Positions 43,973 to 52,161 of a stretch of 64,000 nucleotides of DNA are shown here, piece after piece; the stretch's first letter is position 1; each line of letters begins with the position of its first letter. The stretch lies in NCBI RefSeq assembly GCF_900167085.1, contig NZ_FUXA01000003.1:62001-126000 (forward strand), written 5' to 3'. The position numbers and the translations under genes were made by a program. The notes beneath the pieces were generated by a model. That model was given only the letters and a program-made list of their open reading frames with translations. It was not told where the DNA came from and made no database searches. The stretch comes from Eubacterium ruminantium. Lineage in GTDB: Bacteria > Bacillota > Clostridia > Lachnospirales > Lachnospiraceae.

Positions 43973-44138
43973 ATCTATCTCCTCCTTAAATTCTTATGGT
44001 CAAACCTAACCCCTGTCATTAATTCTAATATTTTATGAAAGAATAGTCAACGTCAAATTGGCGAATATTAATAATTCGTTTTGTGCATCTTCTACAAATC
44101 ATGTGCAATTTGACTAAATTTTCGTCTTTTTTCACAAA

Positions 44139-45932
44139 TTATGAGACCAAACCTGCCATTTTTAACAAAGTCATGGCATTCCTTGTTGTACATCTTCCAT
44201 CCTTAATCATATAATCGAACTTCAATTCATCATCTTCGTAATACTCTTCGAAGTGATAATTCTTCACATCTCTACCATCAGACATCTTTAACTCGCATAA
44301 CTCAAAATCATGAGTTGTGACAACCACGAATCCGCTTCCTTCTGAAAGCTTCTTTATAGCATTCTCCGCACCTACTATTCTATCTGCAGAATTAGTTCCC
44401 TTAAATATCTCATCGATAAAGCAGGCTGCAGGTATTTCAGGTGAAGAGGCTATATATTCGGCCATCTCTTTGATTCTGAGTATCTCAGCATAAAATGTTG
44501 ATATTCCTCCTGCTACATCATCCATGACTCTCATAGAAGTAAATATCTTCATGAATGGCAGTTTCATGCTTTCGGCACATGTATTTGCGCCCATATATGC
44601 TAATGCCATATTGATGGCAAGAGTTCTGAGAAATGTTGTCTTTCCGGACATATTCGATCCGGTAATAACAGTTGCGCCTCTACTGATACTCGCACTGTTG
44701 GCAACAGCTTTTATGCAACCGATAAGCGGATGATATACATCCTTCGCATCTATCATTATGCTGTCTTTATCGGCATTATCAGCCTTAATAATTTTCGGTT
44801 TACAAGTATTTCCTACGACAGAAATGATGGAAAGGCTTGATAATTCTTCAACATCACCGATAACTTCCATACATTCATTTATCGAACCGGAATATTTTTT
44901 ATTCCATCCGGCTGCAAACATTGTGAGCCAGAGATCCCATCCCAGTGTTGCATTAAGCGCCATGTGAACTATAGGATTAAATGAAATATTATCCGCCTCA
45001 CTTAATCTTATAAGACTCTTAATCGCATTAATGATACCATTCTTCTTACCTACACGGTCTTTGATATCCTTAAGTAACTCACTGTCAAATTCTTCTTCAT
45101 CAATAAGTTTAAGTAAAGCATAATAATCCTTCGAACCATTACCGAGAACGTGAATAGGATAAAGAAATTTATTCCTTATTCCGCTGCAGAATTCTGTTAT
45201 TAAAAGGCATCCGAACATTGTGAAAATGATCACTTTCGGATCAACCTTACCGGCAATTGCCATAATGATAACAGCTGCATTCACAACCGGGATAAGTGCC
45301 ATAAGTATCGGAACGATAAAAGGACACTTCTCCTTCTTTTCTTCAAACTCCTGAAGACTCTTTCTACGTTTTCTCTTGGAAATTCTTGCTGATACGGACT
45401 CAAAGCCCACAAGAAAATCTATCTTTCCCGAAAGCTCATTGACAGCTTCATTTCTCTCTTTAACTGTATCTATATGAGACTTTTTAAGACTGACTGTATC
45501 AGCCAGTTTCTTCTTACCGTTATCTGTATGTGCGATTGAAATAAATTGATAAAGGGATGCATTTCCAAGTAAATCTATATCTCTGGAAACCATATCTTCC
45601 TTCGCAAGAAATTCACTTCCGTTATCGGAGAATTCTCTCCATTTACCATCAAACCTTGCTATATATCCTTCATTTACTTCTTTCTTTGATTTAAGATTGA
45701 TCATCTTATCATCAAGAACAGAATGGATCTTCAAAAAAACGATAAATAATACCGCTGCGGAGATACCCAAAATCGATAATAAATTTTTCTTATCCGACAA
45801 ACCCATATAGAGCAGGATCACGGAAGCAAAAAACGAAATAAAACGCAAAAATGATATAAAATTATATCTTTTACCAATGGAACCAAGTTCCTTATCTATT
45901 AAATTATTCTTCGCTATAAATTCATCTATCAT
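44139..45932 (-). CDS. membrane-associated MutS-family ATPase
   Basis: ~597 residues if it starts at the ATG at 45932; the frame extends 12 codons to a TTG and neither start has a strong ribosome binding site. Transmembrane helices lie at ~35-65 and ~205-260. The C-terminal MutS core has Walker A TGSNMSGKTTFLR, Walker B CFIDEIFKGTNS and TTHDFELC. The mismatch-recognition and clamp domains of MutS1 are missing; residues ~95-190 resemble the MutS core helices. Related membrane MutS-like proteins occur in Firmicutes and Bacteroidetes, with no assigned role. A DNA-repair function should not be assumed. Confidence 0.88.
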   Translation of the reverse strand: MIDEFIAKNNLIDKELGSIGKRYNFISFLRFISFFASVILLYMGLSDKKNLLSILGISAAVLFIVFLKIHSVLDDKMINLKSKKEVNEGYIARFDGKWREFSDNGSEFLAKEDMVSRDIDLLGNASLYQFISIAHTDNGKKKLADTVSLKKSHIDTVKERNEAVNELSGKIDFLVGFESVSARISKRKRRKSLQEFEEKKEKCPFIVPILMALIPVVNAAVIIMAIAGKVDPKVIIFTMFGCLLITEFCSGIRNKFLYPIHVLGNGSKDYYALLKLIDEEEFDSELLKDIKDRVGKKNGIINAIKSLIRLSEADNISFNPIVHMALNATLGWDLWLTMFAAGWNKKYSGSINECMEVIGDVEELSSLSIISVVGNTCKPKIIKADNADKDSIMIDAKDVYHPLIGCIKAVANSASISRGATVITGSNMSGKTTFLRTLAINMALAYMGANTCAESMKLPFMKIFTSMRVMDDVAGGISTFYAEILRIKEMAEYIASSPEIPAACFIDEIFKGTNSADRIVGAENAIKKLSEGSGFVVVTTHDFELCELKMSDGRDVKNYHFEEYYEDDELKFDYMIKDGRCTTRNAMTLLKMAGLVS

Positions 45933-46063
45933 AGTGAAAATCTTAACACATCTGCTGAATCTTATCAAGAAAAGTTACTTGAATTTTGGGGTAATGCGTA
46001 TTAAAATCTTAGTTAGACTTATGGCTTTTCTGAGTCAAAAAACGAAAAAGGAGAAAATGTATT

Positions 46064-46498
46064 ATGGCAAAACACGGATTACTAGGGGGACTCGTAAAAT
46101 TCACTGTCGCTGCTGCTGCAGTTTCAGGTATTTGTTACCTTTTCAGAGATGACATCAAGACTTCAAAGACATATCAGAAATACGAAGTAGATGAAAAGAT
46201 CTCAAAGGCAAAAAATGTTGTCAAAGATAAAACCGCTACTATCAAAGATAAAGCTAAAGATACAACCGCTACTATCAAGGAAAAGGCTGCTGCCATCAAG
46301 GAAAAAGCTCCATGGAGCAAGGCTACTGATGAAGATATAGCAGATGATGAAATCATCCTTGACGGAGAAACAGCTGACAGAGATTATGTATCTCTCGATT
46401 CCGAAAAGGTTGCTGAAGCAGCTGAAGAAGTTAAAGAAGCTGCAGCTGATGCTGCCGCAGAGATTAAAGACGCTGCTGAAACAGTATTTAATAACTAA
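46064..46498 (+). CDS. small LEA-like amphipathic protein with N-terminal membrane segment
   Basis: 144 residues, AAGGAG ten bases before the ATG. A hydrophobic N-terminus (LLGGLVKFTVAAAAVSGICYLF) likely anchors or associates it with the membrane. The remainder is Lys/Ala/Glu/Asp-rich with 11-mer-like repeats (TATIKDKAKD, TATIKEKAAA, AAIKEKAP) and an Ala/Glu C-terminus (VAEAAEEVKEAAADAAAEI). This recalls LEA/YtxH-type stress proteins. Function is inferred only from composition. Confidence 0.75.
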   Translation: MAKHGLLGGLVKFTVAAAAVSGICYLFRDDIKTSKTYQKYEVDEKISKAKNVVKDKTATIKDKAKDTTATIKEKAAAIKEKAPWSKATDEDIADDEIILDGETADRDYVSLDSEKVAEAAEEVKEAAADAAAEIKDAAETVFNN

Positions 46499-46499
46499 T

Positions 46500-46549
46500 A
46501 CAAAAGACCTTGAAACCGGCCAATTTGCTGATTTCGAGGTCTTTTTATT
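46500..46549 (+). terminator. terminator of the LEA-like gene
   Basis: AAAAGACCTTGAAA pairs with TTTCGAGGTCTTTTT (one mismatch) around a ~15-base loop, with a T5 run, directly after the stop codon. Confidence 0.85.
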
Positions 46550-46644
46550 TGTCTTCACAACTTTTTATAACTACTCTTTATAGCTATAATTGTGTATATT
46601 TTATACGACTCTATATGATATCCATATACGATATGTAAAATCTA

Positions 46645-47379
46645 TTATTCCTGCTCTTCCCAGTTTGTATAAACAGCTTCTACATCATCATCTTCATCAA
46701 GAAGATCAAGGATTCTCTGAATCTTCTTTACATCATCCTCATTTGTTACAGAAACATAATTCTGTGGGATCATAGTAACTTCTGCAGATACCATTGCTAC
46801 TCCTGCTGCTTCAAGAGCTTCTCTTACAGCACTGAAATCATCAGGTGTTGTAATAACTTCAAAGCTGTCTTCTTCTTCAGCGAAGTCTTCTGCACCTGCA
46901 TCAAGAGCTGCCATCATAAGTTCATCTGCAGACATGCTGCACTCTTCCTTATCAATGATGATCTGACCCTTCTGATCGAACATATAAGATACGCATCCTG
47001 TTGTTCCAACGCTTCCGCCACCCTTTGTGAAAGCACTTCTAACGTTAGAAGCTGTTCTGTTCTTATTATCTGTAAGAGCATTAACGATGATTGCTGTTCC
47101 TGCAGGGCCGTATCCTTCATATGTCATGTATGTATAGTTAGCTGCATTTGCATCACCTGTTGCTCTCTTGATACCTCTTTCGATAGTATCATTTGGCATA
47201 TTTGCAGCCTTTGCTTTAGCGATAACATCGCGGAGTTTTCTGTTGTTATTTGGATCAGGGCCGCCTTCTTTAACAGCAACTACGATCTCTCTTCCGATGA
47301 CTGTGAATACCTTACCTTTAGCAGCATCATTTTTCTCTTTCTTGTGCTTAATGTTGGCAAATTTTGAATGTCCTGACAT
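46645..47379 (-). CDS. YebC/PmpR/TACO1 family protein
   Basis: 244 residues beginning [18 protein letters not shown] and with [16 protein letters not shown] and [19 protein letters not shown], the conserved YebC features. Members act as transcriptional regulators or as ribosome-associated factors for proline-rich translation. TAAGGAG precedes the ATG. Sits 67 bases downstream of the CorC-like gene. Confidence 0.96.
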   Translation of the reverse strand: MSGHSKFANIKHKKEKNDAAKGKVFTVIGREIVVAVKEGGPDPNNNRKLRDVIAKAKAANMPNDTIERGIKRATGDANAANYTYMTYEGYGPAGTAIIVNALTDNKNRTASNVRSAFTKGGGSVGTTGCVSYMFDQKGQIIIDKEECSMSADELMMAALDAGAEDFAEEEDSFEVITTPDDFSAVREALEAAGVAMVSAEVTMIPQNYVSVTNEDDVKKIQRILDLLDEDDDVEAVYTNWEEQE

Positions 47380-47445
47380 TTTATATCTCCTTATCCTGTA
47401 TATTATTTGGATTTATTGTTTTTAATTTATAAAGTGAACTTTTAT

Positions 47446-48246
47446 CTACTCAGAAATCTTTTCATTCTTCTTTTCAATCTTCACTTTCATTATCATATTA
47501 TCTCTGATCGTTATAGGTATGAAAATATACCCTCCGTAATCGATCTTAATGTTGTCATTTTCCTCAGGAAGACGACCAAGCATATATAATAAAAATCCGT
47601 TCAGTGTCTCAACTTCACCATCCGGGAAATCAATATCCGGAAGTATCTCTTCAAGATCGTTTAAGCTGAGAAGTCCGTCAACAACATATCCGTTGTCCGC
47701 CGTCTTTCTGACCTGATCTTCTTCTGTATCATGTTCATCGAAAATATTTCCGACTATCTCTTCTATAACATCCTCGAGAGTTACCATACCATCTGTCTGA
47801 CCATATTCATCAATAACGACAGCCATATGATTCTTCTCTTTCTGCATTCTTTTCAAAAGCTTTGATATCTCATAAGTCGGATGAATGAAAATAACATCTT
47901 TAACTATAGTTTCGATGGTATCATCCGGATTCTTAAGATATGCCGCGATAAGATCTTTAAGATGCAGCACCCCTATGATATTATCTATCTCAGCATCATA
48001 AACCGGACATCTTGAATAATTGGATAAAAGCACTTTAGGAAGTGCATCATTTATCTTTTCTGATTTATCAAGAGCAAATATCCTGCTCCTGCTTACCATT
48101 ATGTCCCTGACGCATTTATCATCAAATTCCAGAACATTACTAATCAGAATAGCCTCATCCTCGTGAATCACACCCTGTTCATGTCCTTCTTCGACAATGG
48201 ATAATATCTCTTCTTCTACTTTATCTTCATCTTTACGTTTAAACAT
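47446..48246 (-). CDS. CorC-like CBS-domain protein
   Basis: 266 residues without the membrane (DUF21/CNNM) domain. Two CBS domains (VRDIMVSRSRIFALD, YSRCPVYDAEIDNIIG; HMAVVIDEYGQTDGMVTLED) are followed by the transporter-associated domain (VVDGLLSLNDLEEILP ... LNGFLLYMLGRLP). It resembles CorC of enteric bacteria and the soluble part of hemolysin-C proteins. Role in divalent cation export is inferred. Its ATG directly follows the alr stop codon. Confidence 0.92.
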   Translation of the reverse strand: MFKRKDEDKVEEEILSIVEEGHEQGVIHEDEAILISNVLEFDDKCVRDIMVSRSRIFALDKSEKINDALPKVLLSNYSRCPVYDAEIDNIIGVLHLKDLIAAYLKNPDDTIETIVKDVIFIHPTYEISKLLKRMQKEKNHMAVVIDEYGQTDGMVTLEDVIEEIVGNIFDEHDTEEDQVRKTADNGYVVDGLLSLNDLEEILPDIDFPDGEVETLNGFLLYMLGRLPEENDNIKIDYGGYIFIPITIRDNMIMKVKIEKKNEKISE

Positions 48247-49422
48247 CTAGTGGCTTTTCACCTCACCCAACAGATAATTTATCTCTTTAACTTTTCTGCC
48301 ATTTTTAAAATATACCCTTGGAACACGTCTTGCGACATTACAAACCAGCTCATAATTAAAACTGTTTGCAGGCTCAGCAACTTCTTCCACAGAGATACTT
48401 TTATCTCCGTCTGTTCCAAACAGAATAACCTCATCCCTAAGAGATGCTTCAGGAATATCACTTACATCAACCATAAACTGATCCATGCAGACTCTTCCGA
48501 GAATAGGCGCATATTTACCTCTTATGATAACTCTTCCAATTCCTGACTGAGCTCTCGGATAACCATCAGCATAACCTGCAGAAACAGTAGCTACTCTTAT
48601 AGGTTTGTCGGTCACATAAGTCCAACCGTAGCTTATGCCTCGGCCTTCCTCAAGTGTCTTAATATGAGTAATATGAGCCTTTAAAGTCATAGCAGGTTTT
48701 ATCTCAACCGACTTGTCCATTTCTTCTGATGGTTCCAGCCCATATATTACTATTCCCAGACGCATCATGTCAAACCCTTTTGAATGAAGCTCCATAGCTC
48801 CCGCGCTGTTATCTATATGTTTTACAGAAAACTTAAATCCTTTTTCAGTAAGAGCATTTATAAAATAAATGAATCTGTCTCTCTGACCTATAGCATCCTT
48901 TTTATCTACAGTATCAGCTTTGGCAAAATGCGTAAAAATGCCTTCTATATCGAGTCCCTTCATTGTAAGGAGTTTTGATGCTTCTTCCACACCTTCTTCA
49001 TTACACTGAAAACCAATCCTGCTCATTCCCGAATCAGCTTTGATATGAACCTTTGCTTTCTTGCCGATCTTTAAAGCCGTTTCAGAAAGCAAATTGCATT
49101 TTTCAGCATTATAAACAGCCATTGTTATATCATTTTGGATCGCTGTTTCAAAATCATATTCATCTGTATTTCCGAGGATAAGAATGGGTTTAACAATTCC
49201 TGCATTTCTAAGCTCTACTCCCTCGTCTATACATGCAACTCCGTAATAATCTGCTATATCATCAAATTCCTTAGCTAATTCCACAGCCCCATGTCCGTAT
49301 GCATCAGCTTTAATAACAAGGAGCACCTTTCTGTCTTCCGGATTTAATGACTTAATCTTTTCAATGTTATATCTTACAGAATCTAAATCAACATCTGCCT
49401 CAATACGATTATAATCTCGCAT
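48247..49422 (-). CDS. alr: alanine racemase
   Basis: 391 residues. The PLP lysine is in LLVIKADAYGHG, with GMSRIGF, the PLP-binding region and GISYGWTYVTD and GRVCMDQFMVDVS of the C-terminal domain. It makes D-alanine for the peptidoglycan peptide used by MurF. Ten bases after nnrDE and directly followed by the CorC-like gene. Confidence 0.97.
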   Translation of the reverse strand: MRDYNRIEADVDLDSVRYNIEKIKSLNPEDRKVLLVIKADAYGHGAVELAKEFDDIADYYGVACIDEGVELRNAGIVKPILILGNTDEYDFETAIQNDITMAVYNAEKCNLLSETALKIGKKAKVHIKADSGMSRIGFQCNEEGVEEASKLLTMKGLDIEGIFTHFAKADTVDKKDAIGQRDRFIYFINALTEKGFKFSVKHIDNSAGAMELHSKGFDMMRLGIVIYGLEPSEEMDKSVEIKPAMTLKAHITHIKTLEEGRGISYGWTYVTDKPIRVATVSAGYADGYPRAQSGIGRVIIRGKYAPILGRVCMDQFMVDVSDIPEASLRDEVILFGTDGDKSISVEEVAEPANSFNYELVCNVARRVPRVYFKNGRKVKEINYLLGEVKSH

Positions 49423-49432
49423 AATCCCGCCT

Positions 49433-51094
49433 CTATCTTTTAATCATATCTATAACCCCGTTAAGGTCAGTTACTGTCATACTTGTTCTTCCACACTTTA
49501 AAGCTGCTATATCTCCCGCTGCCCCATGGATAAATACACCGGCTCTCGCTGCATCCTGCGGTTTCATTCCCTCTGCAAGAAGCGCTCCGATTATACCGGT
49601 CAGACTGTCTCCGCTGCCTCCTTTGGACATTCCGGAATTCCCGTTTGTGTTGATAAAACACCTTGAACTTCCATCAGAAACCACGGTCCTCGCATCTTTT
49701 AATACCGAAATAATATTATATTCATTTGAAACATACTTTGCAACTTCAAATCTGTCCTTGAAAATCCTTCCGAGAGCATCTTTAGCATTTTCATCTTCGG
49801 TTTTTATAAGTCTTGCCATCTCCAACATATGCGGAGTAATTATCCATTTTTTCTCCTCGAATCTGAGATTTTTTAAAATGCTTCTATCTTCGGAAATGAT
49901 ATTTATGGCATCCGCATCCATTACAACCGGCTTATCATTTTCATATGCTGCCTTAAGTACTGCTTTAAGAAGATATTTGCTCTTCTCACTTGTTCCAAGC
50001 CCCGGACCTATAGCAATTGCCGTTGCCCATTTAACGAGTGACTCTATATCTGTTGAAGAAATGATTTCTCCCGATTGTTCCCCGCCCGGTGAAGTGATTT
50101 TTCCCGAACATTTTCCTGCAGAATGATTGGTCCCATCAGATGATTCTTCCGAATCAGAATTATATTCATAAACATCAAGCAGAGCTTCGGGCAAAGCCGC
50201 TCCTATGATATTTCTGTTGTCTTTATGAGTAAATATCTTAACAAGGCCTGCTCCCGCCTTAAATGCCGCCTGCCCAGCTATAACAGCAGCACCGGCAATA
50301 GAATCATTTCCCGCTACTATAAGAAGCCTTCCGAAATTCCCTTTATTGGAATCATCTTTTCTTACAGGCAGGATTTTCTTTATATCATCTATATCCAATC
50401 CATAATATTCAGGAGCCGTTTTCTCCACTGCACAGGCAGGAAACCCTATATCCTTAAGGATTATCTTTCCTGAATATTCTCTGCCTTTTCCAAAAAGCAT
50501 TCCTACCTTTGTAAATCCAAATGTTACTGTCACATCAGCCTTAACAGCTACTCCAAGCAATTCTCCGTTATCAGCTGATACACCTGAAGGAATATCTATC
50601 GAAATGACCGCCAGATCATTCTGCCTTTCTTCTTTTGCATCATTTATTATATTAATCGCTTCAGCCTGAACTCCGCCGATTTCTCTGGATAATCCAACGC
50701 CGAATATTCCGTCAATCACTATATCATAGCCCACTAAAAGGCTTTTAAGGGAGTAATCGTCCGAAGCCTTATATATCTTCACGCCGCAATTTTCAGCTAT
50801 CTTTATCTGTTCCAAAAAAGCTTCTGAAGTCTTTTTAATACCGCCGATGTAAAAAATATCCACATTAAATCCTCTCTCTTTAAGGATTCTCGCCGCTGCA
50901 ACACCATCGCCGCCATTATTGCCGCCTTCAACGACTGTAAGTATCTTCTGCTTTTTGTCTTTAATAAATTCAGCAGCAGCCCCAGCAACCCCAAGCGAGG
51001 CCCTTTCCATAAGTACCATCTGTGGCATTCCGACTTCTTCGATGGATATTTTGTCAATCAATGCGCTTTTTGCCCCTGTAGTAAAGTATTTCAT
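49433..51094 (-). CDS. nnrDE: bifunctional NAD(P)H-hydrate epimerase / dehydratase
   Basis: 553 residues. The N-terminal YjeF/NnrE epimerase (~1-215) has VEGGNNGGDGVAAARIL and VIDGIFGVGLSRE. The C-terminal NnrD dehydratase has GNFGRLLIVAGND, GAGLVKIFT, IGPGLGTS, PVVMDADAINI and KGGSGDSLTGIIG. Together they repair hydrated NAD(P)H. Residues ~311-347 are a Ser/Glu/Gly-rich insert (YNSDSEESSDG) of low complexity. Upstream of alr in the same transcript. Confidence 0.95.
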   Translation of the reverse strand: MKYFTTGAKSALIDKISIEEVGMPQMVLMERASLGVAGAAAEFIKDKKQKILTVVEGGNNGGDGVAAARILKERGFNVDIFYIGGIKKTSEAFLEQIKIAENCGVKIYKASDDYSLKSLLVGYDIVIDGIFGVGLSREIGGVQAEAINIINDAKEERQNDLAVISIDIPSGVSADNGELLGVAVKADVTVTFGFTKVGMLFGKGREYSGKIILKDIGFPACAVEKTAPEYYGLDIDDIKKILPVRKDDSNKGNFGRLLIVAGNDSIAGAAVIAGQAAFKAGAGLVKIFTHKDNRNIIGAALPEALLDVYEYNSDSEESSDGTNHSAGKCSGKITSPGGEQSGEIISSTDIESLVKWATAIAIGPGLGTSEKSKYLLKAVLKAAYENDKPVVMDADAINIISEDRSILKNLRFEEKKWIITPHMLEMARLIKTEDENAKDALGRIFKDRFEVAKYVSNEYNIISVLKDARTVVSDGSSRCFINTNGNSGMSKGGSGDSLTGIIGALLAEGMKPQDAARAGVFIHGAAGDIAALKCGRTSMTVTDLNGVIDMIKR

Positions 51095-51105
51095 ATAAAC
51101 ACCCC

Positions 51106-51498
51106 TTACATAAATCTGTCCATCCCCGGACCTTCTTCAAGCTTTTTAATATAGATCTCAGGATTCTTTTTCATATCAGCCATCATCATAAAGGTATCAA
51201 GAGCCAGGGCATCCTTATCCGTATCAGAATAATTCTTACCTACATCCTGCTGCATTTCGACATATCTAATGTTGAGGAAATACAGATCTATCATTCCATA
51301 ACCTTTTACTTTGTACTTATCCATGAATGTATGATTATCAAGATAAAATACAAATTCTTCCATAAGTTCATGGTCTGAGATCAAAATTTCCCACAATTTT
51401 TCTGTATATTCTTTTGATTTTCCCGTATATTTTGAAATATCGGAAAGTCTGTCATATGCCTTTAAAAGCCTGTTGTCTATAATAATATTTCCGCTCAT
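51106..51498 (-). CDS. unknown 130-residue protein
   Basis: Cytoplasmic, charged, helical protein with no signal peptide or Cys motif (LKAYDRLSDISKYTG, EEFVFYLDN, LEEGPGMDRFM). Its ATG overlaps the stop of the PAP2 gene by four bases and its stop lies 11 bases before nnrDE, so it is in the operon. The family was not recognised. Confidence 0.8.
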   Translation of the reverse strand: MSGNIIIDNRLLKAYDRLSDISKYTGKSKEYTEKLWEILISDHELMEEFVFYLDNHTFMDKYKVKGYGMIDLYFLNIRYVEMQQDVGKNYSDTDKDALALDTFMMMADMKKNPEIYIKKLEEGPGMDRFM

Positions 51499-52022
51499 TT
51501 AACTTCCTTTTTTTCCATAATTCTTTTCATTATGATATGAACTACAATCGGAACCGTTACGCCGATGACTATTCCTGCAAGAACATCAGTCGGGTAATGT
51601 ACTCCGTTATATAATCTCGAAAAAGCTATTCCCGCCGACAGTATGATCAGCGGTATTCCTATCTTTTTATTGTGTATAAATACAGCTACAGCCACCGCAA
51701 AACTGTTGGATGTATGTCCCGAAGGAAACGAGGAATCAAATGGTTTCCTGGTCAAAACCTCTATAAAATCATATGCTTCATACGGTCTTACTCTATGAAC
51801 CAATCCCTTTATGATCACATTTGTTATTAAAGCTGTAAATATCAGAGTTACCGCTGCTTCGATGCCTATTCGCCTCGTTTTTTTGTTGATAAGAAGGATC
51901 AGAACTACACTTATCAAGAACCATCCGTAATCACATATAAACGAAAAGAACTTCATAAAAGCGTCCATGAATCCGCATCGGAGTCCGCTAAGACTCCGAA
52001 GAAACTCCGCTTCCCATTTCAT
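51495..52022 (-). CDS. PAP2-family membrane phosphatase
   Basis: 175 residues from the ATG at 52022, seven bases after GGAG; the frame also extends one codon to a TTG. The three PAP2 motifs are present: KGLVHRVRP, PSGHTSNS and SRLYNGVHYPTD. Four to five transmembrane helices. Likely an undecaprenyl-diphosphate or lipid phosphate phosphatase. First gene of the PAP2-unknown-nnrDE-alr-corC run. Confidence 0.92.
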   Translation of the reverse strand: MKWEAEFLRSLSGLRCGFMDAFMKFFSFICDYGWFLISVVLILLINKKTRRIGIEAAVTLIFTALITNVIIKGLVHRVRPYEAYDFIEVLTRKPFDSSFPSGHTSNSFAVAVAVFIHNKKIGIPLIILSAGIAFSRLYNGVHYPTDVLAGIVIGVTVPIVVHIIMKRIMEKKEVK

Positions 52023-52095
52023 CAAATATCTCCAATCTGACCATAGCCATTATAATCATCCAAATATATTCTGTCCGGCCGCAGTCATTATATTC

Positions 52096-52149
52096 CCTCA
52101 AAAAAATCATATAGCCCCTGCGGATTATTGATATAACCGAGGGGCTATT
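52096..52149 (-). terminator. terminator of leuS
   Basis: Minus-strand ATAGCCCCTCGG pairs with CCGCAGGGGCTAT (one bulge) around a 13-base loop, followed by ATGATTTTTTT. Confidence 0.85.
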
Positions 52150-52161
52150 AAAGTCTGTTAT

